From the NCBI GenBank assembly GCA_963678375.2, contig OY782831.1, forward strand, positions 1,178,001 to 1,242,000: a DNA stretch of 64,000 nucleotides, read 5' to 3'. Shown in pieces: positions 26,227 through 33,778 of this stretch (its first letter is position 1; the number at the start of each line of letters is the position of its first letter). The DNA is from JAEKNW01 sp963678375. Lineage in GTDB: Bacteria > Cloacimonadota > Cloacimonadia > Cloacimonadales > JAFGVF01. The position numbers were made by a program, and so were the translations under genes. The notes below the pieces were generated by a model, which was not told the DNA's origin, ran no database searches, and saw nothing but the letters and a program-made list of their open reading frames with translations.

Positions 26227-26556
26227 ATGTGTTTCAAAAGAACAAAAGAGTCTGTACAAGATATTCCAGAAGCTTGTCCATTGATGTCAGAAGAAAGAAA
26301 GAACAAAAGTGTGGTATGTGATTATTTAGCATTAGTTGCTGAATTAATATACTTAGTGGATGAGTTTACACAGGAGTATCTTGATAAAATGAAGCAATTA
26401 AGGTACGAAATAGAATACAACTTGCTTAAAGTTATCAAGAAGTTAGATCCTGACTTTCCCTGGGAGGATTCTTTCACTAAAGAGGAAAATGAAAATGATA
26501 TTCCACAAGGTATGTATGAAATACTTAAAGAGCATCTTGAAGATGAAAGAAGCTGA
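26227..26556 (+). CDS. Hypothetical protein
   Basis: A 109-residue, mostly helical, acidic protein of unknown function. The ATG follows AAAAGGAGAAACAAT, a strong ribosome site. Three cysteines occur early (Cys2, Cys17, Cys31), and the C-terminal third is rich in Glu and Asp. A central helix VAELIYLVDEFTQEYLDKMK is amphipathic. It is a single-gene unit bounded by terminators at 26031-26073 and 26579-26618. Nothing in the context indicates its role. Confidence 0.6.
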   Translation: MCFKRTKESVQDIPEACPLMSEERKNKSVVCDYLALVAELIYLVDEFTQEYLDKMKQLRYEIEYNLLKVIKKLDPDFPWEDSFTKEENENDIPQGMYEILKEHLEDERS

Positions 26557-26907
26557 TTAGGTAAATAACTGTTATGTTAACTGCTGAATGAGATAAATCT
26601 TGTTCAGCAGTTTTTTTTGGATTTTTTTGCAGACAGAAAATTAATGATTTTTTATTTGACAAGTGTGATTAGCTTGCAAGAATGAAAAGAGGATTGATTT
26701 TGCTTTGCAAAATGAAAGAGAATCTATCCACGAATTACACGAAGAAGAAAAGAGCAAAGAGAAAGAAAATTATAAAAAGTTGATAATTTTAATCTGTGTT
26801 TATCTGTGTAATCTATGGACAGAAATCTTAATTAGTGGATAGAACTGGGAACACCCCTGTGTCCCCCTCACGGAGGGGGATAAATAAATTTGAGAGAAGG
26901 TAGCGTG
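26557..26907. other. Non-coding stretch before the sugar transferase
   Basis: After the terminator at 26579-26618 this stretch holds three things. The first is a word shared with the end of the 25545-25928 gene ('attttgctttgcaaaatga', near 26697-26716). The second is a gene-less pair of arms, 'atccacgaattacacgaag' (26727-26745) and 'atctgtgtttatctgtgta' (26792-26810), resembling the repeats around the GxxExxY genes. The third is an 'aactgggaacacccctgtg' repeat at 26845-26885. I see no gene here. Confidence 0.6.
26579..26618 (+). terminator. Intrinsic terminator
   Basis: AACTGCTGAA (26579-26588) pairs with TTCAGCAGTT (26603-26612), a 10-bp stem running into a T8 tract. Confidence 0.9.
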
Positions 26908-28515
26908 ATGAAAAAAAAGGTTTGGTACCTTTTATATTTACTGTTAGATATTGGAATAGTTTTACTTGCTTTTGCCATTGTTGCATGGCTAAAGAATGGA
27001 ACACGTCGTGTTTTAGTTATTTATGCGAAGCCAATATTAGGGTTATCACTTGCTTGGGTAGGTGCTGGTTTTCTGGGAGGAAAATTTTCAATTAAGAAAA
27101 AACCTAGATTGAGAGCTTTGTGGGCATCTATTATTAAGTGTGATGCAATAGCTATTGCTGTTGTTTTTGGTGCTATGTTCTTTTTTCACAGGTTTCAATA
27201 TTCTCGCTATGTTACCTTTGGTACTATAGGTTTAACTATTTTTATAGAACTAATAGTTTTCGCTTTATTGTATTATTCATTTCAATTTCATAAAGATAAC
27301 CCATCATTTGCTAAGACCACTTTTATTACCAGGTCAAAGAAATTAGAGGAAGAAGGTTCTGCTTATGAACTGGCAAAATTTGATACTTCTGATAAAGTAC
27401 CTGATAGTCCGATTAAGATTGTTGAACATTATTGCTTAGATGATATAGAACATAAAGATTCTATTAAACAGCTTCTTAAAGATAAATACTTGCTCAATGA
27501 TGATAAAGTTTTTGAGTTTGTTAACAAGTATTTAGATTTAGATTGTTTCTATAAAGATAAGTCTATGATAATCAACAGTCATGCTCTTTATAATATAGAG
27601 AATATAGAAGAGAAATCACAAAACCTTTTTATAAATTTACAAAAGGCTAATAATTTCAGAAGAATTAATAAGTATATTATTCAAGTAAATGATAATTTGA
27701 ACCCAGGAGGTGTATTTGTTGGTTGTGTGGAGACTAAGGCACAACGTCATCGTCGATTTGTCAAATCCTATACTACTATCTTTGGTAATATTTTTTATTT
27801 AATAGATTTTTTCTTGAGGAGAGTATTTCCAAAAATTGCTTTACTTAAAGGACTATACTTCTTTATTACTAAAGGAAAGAACAGGGCTTTTAGCGAAACA
27901 GAGATTATGGGCAGACTCTATTTCTGTGGTTTTGAACTATTAGCTAAACAAGAAATTCATGGGATAAATTATTTTATTGCAATTAAAACTAAAGAGCCAT
28001 CTCGCGATGAAAATCCTTCTTATGGTCCAATTATTCAATTAAAACGGAAAGGAAAGAATGGAAAGCTACTCTATGTAAATAAGTTTAGAACCATGCATCC
28101 CTACTCAGAGTATTTGCAAGATTATGTATATAAAACCTGTAGTTTGCAGGAAGGTGGAAAATTCAAGAATGATTTCCGGGTAACTAGGTGGGGCAAGGTT
28201 TTCCGTAAACTATGGATTGATGAATTACCTCAATTTATTAATTTCTTCAAAGGTGAGCTTAACTTAGTAGGAGTAAGGGCTTTGAGTGAACATTATTTCA
28301 GTTTGTACCCTGAAGAAGTTAGAGAGCTCAGAGTTAAGGTTAAGCCCGGGCTGTTACCTCCATTTTATGCTGATATGCCTAAGACTTTTGATGAGATTGT
28401 TGAATCGGAGAGGAAATATTTGGTTCAGAAGATTGAAAGACCGGTTTGGACAGATTTTAAGTATTTCTGGTTGGTGCTGTGGAATATCCTGGTTAAGAAG
28501 GCACGCAGTAATTAA
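26908..28515 (+). CDS. Undecaprenyl-phosphate sugar phosphotransferase (bacterial sugar transferase)
   Basis: A 535-residue membrane enzyme predicted to transfer a sugar-1-phosphate to undecaprenyl phosphate, initiating the repeat unit. Four N-terminal hydrophobic segments (residues 1-125) precede a long soluble part. Residues about 370-530 are the PglC/WcaJ-like catalytic domain: VNKFRTMHPYSEYLQDYV, FRVTRWGKVFRKLWIDELPQ, GELNLVGVRAL and VKPGLLPPFYADMP. The central part (about 130-360) matches no domain I recognise. The ATG at 26908 has AAGG upstream and is preferred over a TTG at 26890. It lies some 1.6 kb from the main operon and is probably transcribed separately. Confidence 0.85.
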   Translation: MKKKVWYLLYLLLDIGIVLLAFAIVAWLKNGTRRVLVIYAKPILGLSLAWVGAGFLGGKFSIKKKPRLRALWASIIKCDAIAIAVVFGAMFFFHRFQYSRYVTFGTIGLTIFIELIVFALLYYSFQFHKDNPSFAKTTFITRSKKLEEEGSAYELAKFDTSDKVPDSPIKIVEHYCLDDIEHKDSIKQLLKDKYLLNDDKVFEFVNKYLDLDCFYKDKSMIINSHALYNIENIEEKSQNLFINLQKANNFRRINKYIIQVNDNLNPGGVFVGCVETKAQRHRRFVKSYTTIFGNIFYLIDFFLRRVFPKIALLKGLYFFITKGKNRAFSETEIMGRLYFCGFELLAKQEIHGINYFIAIKTKEPSRDENPSYGPIIQLKRKGKNGKLLYVNKFRTMHPYSEYLQDYVYKTCSLQEGGKFKNDFRVTRWGKVFRKLWIDELPQFINFFKGELNLVGVRALSEHYFSLYPEEVRELRVKVKPGLLPPFYADMPKTFDEIVESERKYLVQKIERPVWTDFKYFWLVLWNILVKKARSN

Positions 28516-28530
28516 TAGAATCAAGATTCT

Positions 28531-28571
28531 TTACACGAATTAACACGAATTAAAACGAATTTCACGAATTA
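28531..28571. repeat. Inverted repeat arm A ('cacgaattaacacgaatta' family)
   Basis: This 41-bp arm is built on 'cacgaattaacacgaatt' and 'aaaacgaatttcacgaatt'. Its reverse complement matches 28885-28925 at nearly every position and is also present at 29586-29626. Confidence 0.9.
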
Positions 28572-28679
28572 GACTCTTGCAGAGGCAAGAGTTAAAGACG
28601 AAAGATGGAAAAAAATAAAAAATATTTTTACTACAAAGATAGAAAGGATACATAAAATATCACAAAGGGATTAAATAGG

Positions 28680-28760
28680 ATAGCCCGAGGTAAAATCCTG
28701 CAAGGATGCAACCCTGGGTAGAGAATGCAGACCGTTGGAGAATCCTGTAAGAGTGTAATA
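28680..28760 (+). repeat. Dispersed 'tagccYgRggtaa' repeat, copy 1
   Basis: The sequence opens with 'tagcccgaggtaaaatcctg', returns with 'caaccctgggta' (imperfect stem) around a small ATCCT-gca-AGGAT hairpin, and ends with 'aatcctgtaagagtgtaata'. The order of words is the same as in the copy at 50594-50680. Confidence 0.65.
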
Positions 28761-28884
28761 AGGAAAGAGACATAAAGAACAGAAAAAGATAATAAAAAGA
28801 ACTAAAAAAAAGGATAAAGATAAAAGTAAGAATATGAAGAAAACTGAGAATTATGACATAACTTATTTACAGTATATTCAGATT

Positions 28885-28925
28885 AATTTGTGAAATTCGT
28901 TTTAATTCGTGTTAATTTGTATGAA
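28885..28925. repeat. Inverted repeat arm A'
   Basis: 'taatttgtgaaattcgtttt' followed by 'aattcgtgttaatttgtatg', the inverted partner of arm A. It lies 55 bp upstream of GxxExxY gene 2. Confidence 0.9.
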
Positions 28926-28979
28926 GACTTTTTATGGAGCATTTAGTGTTAAGTAATAATTTATATAGAAGGGGTGGTT

Positions 28980-29354
28980 ATGATTTTATACAAAGAGGAG
29001 AGTTATAAGATAATTGGCCGTTGTTTTACTGTTCATAGTAATCTAGGTGTAGGTTTTAGTGAGCTAGTCTATCATGAAGCTTTAATGAAAGAATTTGATA
29101 AATATAATATACCCTATCAGCATGAATCCAAAATCGAAATAGAATATAAAGATGAAACACTAGAAAAGAAATTCTATGCTGACTTTTGCTGTTATGGTAA
29201 GATATTACTAGAAATTAAAGCCTGCTCACATATATGTGATGACCATGTTAAACAGGTGCTTAATTATTTAGCAGCAACAAAAATGAAGCTTGGAATAATT
29301 ATTAACTTTGGAGAAAGAAGCTTAACTTATAAAAGAGTTATATTTGATAAATAA
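28980..29354 (+). CDS. GxxExxY protein, PD-(D/E)XK nuclease-like (copy 2)
   Basis: A 124-residue protein with the signature GFSELVY and a nuclease-like core of Asp (FYADFC) then strand and EIK (LLEIKAC). A C-terminal QVLNYLAATKMKLGIIINFG is highly typical of the family. The ATG at 28980 has AAGGGG 6 nt upstream; a GTG at 28974 is less likely. It shares the family with the gene at 2686-3084 but is clearly diverged, so the two were acquired or split long ago. It is bracketed at close range by inverted 'cacgaatt' arms, each of which has a further partner outside. Confidence 0.85.
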   Translation: MILYKEESYKIIGRCFTVHSNLGVGFSELVYHEALMKEFDKYNIPYQHESKIEIEYKDETLEKKFYADFCCYGKILLEIKACSHICDDHVKQVLNYLAATKMKLGIIINFGERSLTYKRVIFDK

Positions 29355-29370
29355 AGACAGGATAAAAGCT

Positions 29371-29411
29371 ACTACACGAATTAACTCTAATTAAAACGAA
29401 TTTCTCGAATT
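29371..29411. repeat. Inverted repeat arm B
   Basis: 'actacacgaattaactcta' followed by 'attaaaacgaatttctcgaa', the same family as arm A, 17 bp after the GxxExxY stop. Confidence 0.9.
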
Positions 29412-29585
29412 TTCTTTTTGCTAAGAGCAAAAAAAAAGATTAGAAGATAATAAGACAGAAGAAATAAAAGAGAAAAAAAAAGAGAAATAGAACAGAATAA
29501 ATACCAATAAAAGAAAAAAATGATAAAGAGTGTGCAGATAATAAACAAGTGGATAAGAAAGTATTGACTGTATACTTAAAAAAAT

Positions 29586-29626
29586 AATTCGTGAAATTCG
29601 TTTTAATTCGAGTTAATTCGTGTGAA
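29586..29626. repeat. Inverted repeat arm B'
   Basis: 'aattcgtgaaattcgtttta' followed by 'attcgagttaattcgtgtg', the inverted partner of arm B and of arm A. Confidence 0.9.
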
Positions 29627-29669
29627 GCATTTCTTTGAAGAATTTATTTGTAGAATTTAGGAGACAAGA

Positions 29670-30725
29670 ATGAAAATTTTAATAACAGGGACAGCCGGTT
29701 TTATCGGCTTTCACTTAGCAAACCGCTTGCTCTCAGAGCAAGATATTGAAATAGTAGGATTAGATGTAATTAATGATTATTATGATTTACGAGTAAAGTA
29801 TGGTAGATTAGACTACCACGGATTTCCCATGCAGAATATTCGTTATGGTGAAATTCTGAAAAGTGAAAAACATCAAAATTATAGATTTGTAAAATTAGAT
29901 CTTTGTGATAGAGCGAAACTAAATAAACTCTTCAAAGATGAAACATTCGATGTTGTAGTTAATTTAGCTGCTCAAGCAGGTGTGCGTTATAGTATAACCA
30001 ATCCAGATGTTTATCTAGAGAGTAATATTATTGGTTTCTTTAATATCCTAGAAGCTTGTCGTCAAAATAAAATTAAGCATTTAGTCTATGCCTCCAGTTC
30101 AAGTGTTTACGGTTGGAATGAAAAGCTTCCTTTTTGCACCACTGATAATGTAGATCACCCCATTTCCCTATATGCTGCCAGTAAAAAATCAAATGAATTG
30201 CTAGCTCATTCTTATAGTGCTTTGTATGATATTCCAACTACAGGCTTAAGATTTTTCACCGTATACGGTCCTTGGGGAAGACCTGATATGGCACTTTTCC
30301 TTTTTGCAAAAGCTATAGCAGAGGGTAAAGCAATCGATGTTTATAATCATGGTAAGATGAAAAGAGACTTTACTTATGTAGATGATATTGTGGAGGGGAT
30401 TAAGCGAGTGATTTATCATCCTGCCCAACCAATGCCAGGGTGGAATGGAGAAAATCCTACTCCTGGAGCTTCAAAAGCACCTTATAAAATCTATAATATT
30501 GGGAATAATGATACAGTATTGCTCATGGATTTCATTGAAGCTATAGAGGATGAACTGGGCAAAAAGGCAATCAAAAATATGCTACCATTGCAACCAGGGG
30601 ATGTGCCTGCTTCCCATGCTGATGTTACAGATTTAGTCGAGGATTTGGGTTACAGACCTAATACGCCTATTCGGGAAGGTGTGAAGAAGTTTATTGCCTG
30701 GTATCGGGATTTTTATAAAGTTTAG
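29670..30725 (+). CDS. UDP-glucuronate 4-epimerase-like NAD-dependent epimerase
   Basis: A 351-residue extended short-chain dehydrogenase. It has TGTAGFIGFHLAN at the N-terminus, NLAAQAGVRYSI, the catalytic YAASKKSNE (Tyr and Lys four apart), RFFTVYGPWGRPDMALF and KRDFTYVDDIVEG. This set is characteristic of UDP-GlcA 4-epimerases, which convert UDP-glucuronate to UDP-galacturonate. AGGAG just before the ATG supports the start. A uronic acid in the repeat unit would fit the Cys-less AsnB-like amide ligase upstream. It stands alone between repeat regions and may have its own promoter in the gap before it. Confidence 0.88.
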   Translation: MKILITGTAGFIGFHLANRLLSEQDIEIVGLDVINDYYDLRVKYGRLDYHGFPMQNIRYGEILKSEKHQNYRFVKLDLCDRAKLNKLFKDETFDVVVNLAAQAGVRYSITNPDVYLESNIIGFFNILEACRQNKIKHLVYASSSSVYGWNEKLPFCTTDNVDHPISLYAASKKSNELLAHSYSALYDIPTTGLRFFTVYGPWGRPDMALFLFAKAIAEGKAIDVYNHGKMKRDFTYVDDIVEGIKRVIYHPAQPMPGWNGENPTPGASKAPYKIYNIGNNDTVLLMDFIEAIEDELGKKAIKNMLPLQPGDVPASHADVTDLVEDLGYRPNTPIREGVKKFIAWYRDFYKV

Positions 30726-30788
30726 AAGATAGAGAGATAGAGAGACGGGGAGATCTCTATCACTTTGTCTTTACCCAAAGGATAAAAT

Positions 30789-31166
30789 ATGATAGATATT
30801 TCGAAATATGCAAGATGGAGATTATTATTCTATCTGACAGTTTTAGTAACGTTATCAGTGATTCCGTTAGGGTCTGTTAGTGAGGAATTAATAGATGTTA
30901 CCGTGATTCGGATTAGAGGGGATTACCTCCTACATATGTTAGTATATCTACCGATAATTTCTCTAATGCTGATTAGCTTTCCTAAAAAGAAGTTGCTAAT
31001 GGTGGTATTGGCTCTGGTCCTGGGAGTTGGTTTAGAATATTTCCAAATGTTGTTACCATATAGAGCATTTAATATCAATGATTTAGTGGCTAATGTGGGA
31101 GGAGTGGTCTTGGGTGGGGTGATTTTTCGCCTTATGGCTCAAAGACGGGGTGATGGAGTGTTTTAA
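30789..31166 (+). CDS. VanZ-family membrane protein
   Basis: A 125-residue inner-membrane protein with four predicted membrane helices. DYLLHMLVYLPIISLML and EYFQMLLPYRAFNINDLVAN match the VanZ family (D-x-x-x-H in the second helix and R-x-x-x-x-D-x-x-x-N before the last). The function of VanZ-like proteins in polysaccharide loci is not known; the eponym affects teicoplanin resistance. It follows the epimerase gene by about 60 bp and could share its transcript. Confidence 0.82.
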   Translation: MIDISKYARWRLLFYLTVLVTLSVIPLGSVSEELIDVTVIRIRGDYLLHMLVYLPIISLMLISFPKKKLLMVVLALVLGVGLEYFQMLLPYRAFNINDLVANVGGVVLGGVIFRLMAQRRGDGVF

Positions 31167-31519
31167 GATCCTTAACACAGAGTTTCACAGAGGTTTAAAA
31201 GAGTAATAAGAAAATATAAAGAGTTTATAAGAGTTGTAAGAAGATCCTTAACACAAAACTATACAAAGTTATAAATAAAGAAAAGGAAGAAGAACTTAGC
31301 CAGGTGTCTTCGCTAATACGTTCAACACAGCTCCTTAAAAGCGGAGTTGAAAGCTACGCCAACCCAGGCCGAAAACACTGAAAACAAGGGAAGAGGAAGA
31401 TTTTTAGCCATGGAGCTACTCGAATAGGATTTTTCGTCTTTCGGTTCAAAGACAGGGTGATAGGTGATATAGATGTAGAGACGTATTGCATACGTCTAAA
31501 AAATAAAATGGGAGTATCA
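31167..31519. other. Non-coding stretch upstream of the uracil permease
   Basis: Two direct copies of 'agatccttaacaca' open the stretch (31168-31181 and 31242-31255). The first continues as 'gagtttcacagagg', whose reverse complement resembles words at 25965-25992. A CTCC-ttaaaagc-GGAG hairpin and the words 'acgccaacccaggccg' follow (31330-31370). No gene or clear promoter is visible. Confidence 0.5.
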
Positions 31520-32773
31520 ATGAAAGATATCAATTCTAGAAATATTATTATGGGCTTACAGCACACGTTTGTCATGTTTGGTGCAACTGTCCTAGTACCT
31601 ATGTTAACAGGTTTAGATATAGGAGCAACTCTATTGGCTACAGGAATAGGAACTCTTTTATTCCATCTGATTACTAAAAATATGGTACCAATTTATCTTG
31701 GCTCTTCCTTTGCTTTCATTGCAGCGATTACTTCAATTTCTGTCAACAGTGGCATGCCTTATGCTCTTGGTGGTATTTTTGGAGCTGGTGTAATGTTTAT
31801 GCTTGTAGGGATATTACTAAATTTCATAAGTATTGAATCTTTACATAAAATTCTTCCAGCATGGGTTACAGGACCTATGATTGTTCTAATTGGTTTAATA
31901 TTAGCTCCAGTGGCTATTTCAAATGCCAACGGTGCAAGTTCTCCGGTTTTGCTAAATTCCATAGGGACTAATGGTTGCTGGCTTCTCGCTTTATCAACTT
32001 TTGCAGTATCTGTATTTGTAAAGATTTATTTTGAAAAGATTGGTCTTAAGTTTCTCTCAATGCTACCTGTTCTAATATCTTTAATATTTGGATTTGTTGT
32101 TTCTTCTATTTTTGGACTTATAGATTGGTCAGCGGTTCAGCAAGCTAACTGGTTTGGCTTACCTACATTAACAAGTCCAAAATTCTCAGTAAATGCTCTT
32201 TCCATAACCGTCCCAATAGCCTTAGTGGCGATTGTAGAACACTTCGGTGATGTTTTAGCTATAGGAAATGTTGCAGGTAAAGACTTTTTAACCAAGCCAG
32301 GAATTCATAGAACTCTGTTTGGGGACGGTGTGGCTTCTTGTGTTTCTTCTGCTATGGGTGGACCTGTTTTAACTACTTACAGTGAAAATACAGGAGCTGT
32401 AGCTCTTACAGGAAATACTAATCCTATTATTATGAGATTTGCTGCAATGTTTGCTATACTACTAGCTTTTATTCCAAAATTTACTGAATTAATCAAAGTA
32501 ATCCCTGGTCCAGTTATTGGTGGTATATCAATACTTCTCTTTGGAATGATCTCATCTATTGGTATAAAAAATATGATAGATGCTAAAGTAGATTTCTCAA
32601 ATCCCAAAATACTTATTATTTCAGCTTCTATGTTAGTTATTGGGTTGGGAAATGCTAAGTTTGCTTACGGTTCTTTTGAGTTAGAGGGTTTAGGGTTAGC
32701 AGCTGTTGTGGGAATGGTGCTTAACTTAGTACTTAATTTTAAGGATATTGTGGGGAAAAAGACAAAAAAATAA
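31520..32773 (+). CDS. uraA: Uracil/xanthine permease (NCS2 family)
   Basis: A 417-residue proton-coupled nucleobase transporter with about 14 hydrophobic segments. The start region GLQHTFVMFGATVLVP and the substrate-site stretch VEHFGDVLAIG, followed by GGPVLTTYSENTGAVALTG, are specific to UraA-like NCS2 proteins (uracil rather than xanthine type). The ATG at 31520 is chosen for GGGAG five bases upstream; an earlier GTG-like extension would lack a ribosome site. It has no functional link to its neighbours. Confidence 0.9.
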   Translation: MKDINSRNIIMGLQHTFVMFGATVLVPMLTGLDIGATLLATGIGTLLFHLITKNMVPIYLGSSFAFIAAITSISVNSGMPYALGGIFGAGVMFMLVGILLNFISIESLHKILPAWVTGPMIVLIGLILAPVAISNANGASSPVLLNSIGTNGCWLLALSTFAVSVFVKIYFEKIGLKFLSMLPVLISLIFGFVVSSIFGLIDWSAVQQANWFGLPTLTSPKFSVNALSITVPIALVAIVEHFGDVLAIGNVAGKDFLTKPGIHRTLFGDGVASCVSSAMGGPVLTTYSENTGAVALTGNTNPIIMRFAAMFAILLAFIPKFTELIKVIPGPVIGGISILLFGMISSIGIKNMIDAKVDFSNPKILIISASMLVIGLGNAKFAYGSFELEGLGLAAVVGMVLNLVLNFKDIVGKKTKK

Positions 32774-32894
32774 CGACTATATGCACTAGGTATGGTTTTA
32801 TTGCTTTCACCTATATAAATACGGGTAAGATATCAACTTTCCAGTTAGGGTGTCCCTTATCCAGTTAGAATTATTAGAAAAGGATATAGAATAT

Positions 32895-33491
32895 ATGAGA
32901 AAAAATATTGATAAAAATATGGAGATTTATGATCAAATATGTGTGGAATATATAGCAAAAACTTTCAATAATTACCATCAAAAAGGGGTGGAAAAGTTTC
33001 TTGAGTATGTTGAAGGAAAAGAAAAAATCCTTGAGTTGGGGTCTGGTTCTGGTAATAATCTTACCTATATGTTTGGTCAGGGAAAATCTATTCAAGGTAG
33101 TGACAATGTTCTAGGTTTCTACGAATGGATTGGTAGTAGATTTGCATGTCCTTTTGCCTATATAGATTTTTCAGATGTAGATTTTGTTAATGCATTTATT
33201 CGAGATTACGAAATAAAACACCTATTTTGTAATCTTGCAATGCAACACTTAACCTTTATTCAATTAAAGGAATTTCTACAAAATATAAACTTTTCAGGTG
33301 TATTTTTCTTTTCCCTCTATGAAGGAATGGGGGAAAAAATTGATGAACAAGGACTGTTTTCAACATATTATAAACATAGACAAATCTTAAAACTATTACA
33401 TGAGAGATTTGAAGTTCTGGAACAATGGATTTGTGATGATATCCATAAATCAGATAAAAAGATGCTTAATTATGTGGTTAAGAAAAAGTAA
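32895..33491 (+). CDS. SAM-dependent methyltransferase-like protein
   Basis: A 198-residue protein with KILELGSGSGNNLTYM, a classic class I methyltransferase motif I (E/D-x-G-x-G-x-G), near residue 46. It continues with a short Rossmann-like core to NLAMQHLTFIQLKEFL. It is short and lacks an obvious C-terminal substrate domain; methyl acceptor unknown. The ATG at 32895 has AAAGGA 8 nt upstream. A GTG at 32850 in the same frame is possible but has no Shine-Dalgarno. Direct repeats 'ccagttag' lie just upstream. Confidence 0.68.
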   Translation: MRKNIDKNMEIYDQICVEYIAKTFNNYHQKGVEKFLEYVEGKEKILELGSGSGNNLTYMFGQGKSIQGSDNVLGFYEWIGSRFACPFAYIDFSDVDFVNAFIRDYEIKHLFCNLAMQHLTFIQLKEFLQNINFSGVFFFSLYEGMGEKIDEQGLFSTYYKHRQILKLLHERFEVLEQWICDDIHKSDKKMLNYVVKKK

Positions 33492-33516
33492 GAATTTTAA
33501 GAAGGAAAAATGGTTG

Positions 33517-33549
33517 TATGGACGGGAGGCATCTTGCCTCCAGTCCATA
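33517..33549. repeat. Hairpin repeat, TATGGAC...GTCCATA family, copy 1
   Basis: TATGGAC, then GGAGGC-atctt-GCCTCC, then GTCCATA: an almost perfect 33-bp palindrome in the gap between two convergent genes. It may act as a bidirectional terminator. The same layout recurs at 38458-38535 and 46904-46957. Confidence 0.8.
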
Positions 33550-33778
33550 GTTTTCCAGTTCCATACAAAAAAACAATATATAATCGCCCTTCCAGGGCTA
33601 AGATAGATTTAGGTTCCATATATGCAGGGTCTAACGAACCCTGCCTATTAGATTAACATCCCTTCTGGATTATATGTGTATTAATTTCCATAAATAGATC
33701 CAAATAATGCAATATCACTTTTAAAACAGTACTATATTTAGCTCCCATTCTACCTTAAAGAGAAGCAAATTTTCTAGC

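Larger units (their letters stand above)
28516..28979. other. Non-coding repeat region upstream of GxxExxY gene 2
   Basis: A gene-free 464 bp between the sugar transferase and the second GxxExxY gene. It consists of two inverted 'cacgaatt' arms (28531-28571 and 28885-28925) enclosing a small hairpin (ACTCTTGC-agag-GCAAGAGT, 28573-28592), A-rich filler and one copy of the dispersed 'tagcccgaggtaaaatcctg' repeat (28680-28760). Confidence 0.75.
29355..29669. other. Non-coding repeat region downstream of GxxExxY gene 2
   Basis: About 315 bp with no gene. It holds arms B (29371-29411) and B' (29586-29626), a small AT hairpin (TTTTTGCT-aag-AGCAAAAA) right after arm B and A-rich filler. It is a shorter version of the region upstream of the gene. 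Confidence 0.75.

Noticed and set aside
28286..28543. Open frame of 85 codons overlapping the sugar transferase
   Set aside because: It lies in another frame of a strongly conserved catalytic domain and has no independent start signal.
33400..33606. 68-codon open frame after the methyltransferase
   Set aside because: It overlaps the methyltransferase in another frame and runs through the 33517-33549 palindrome.
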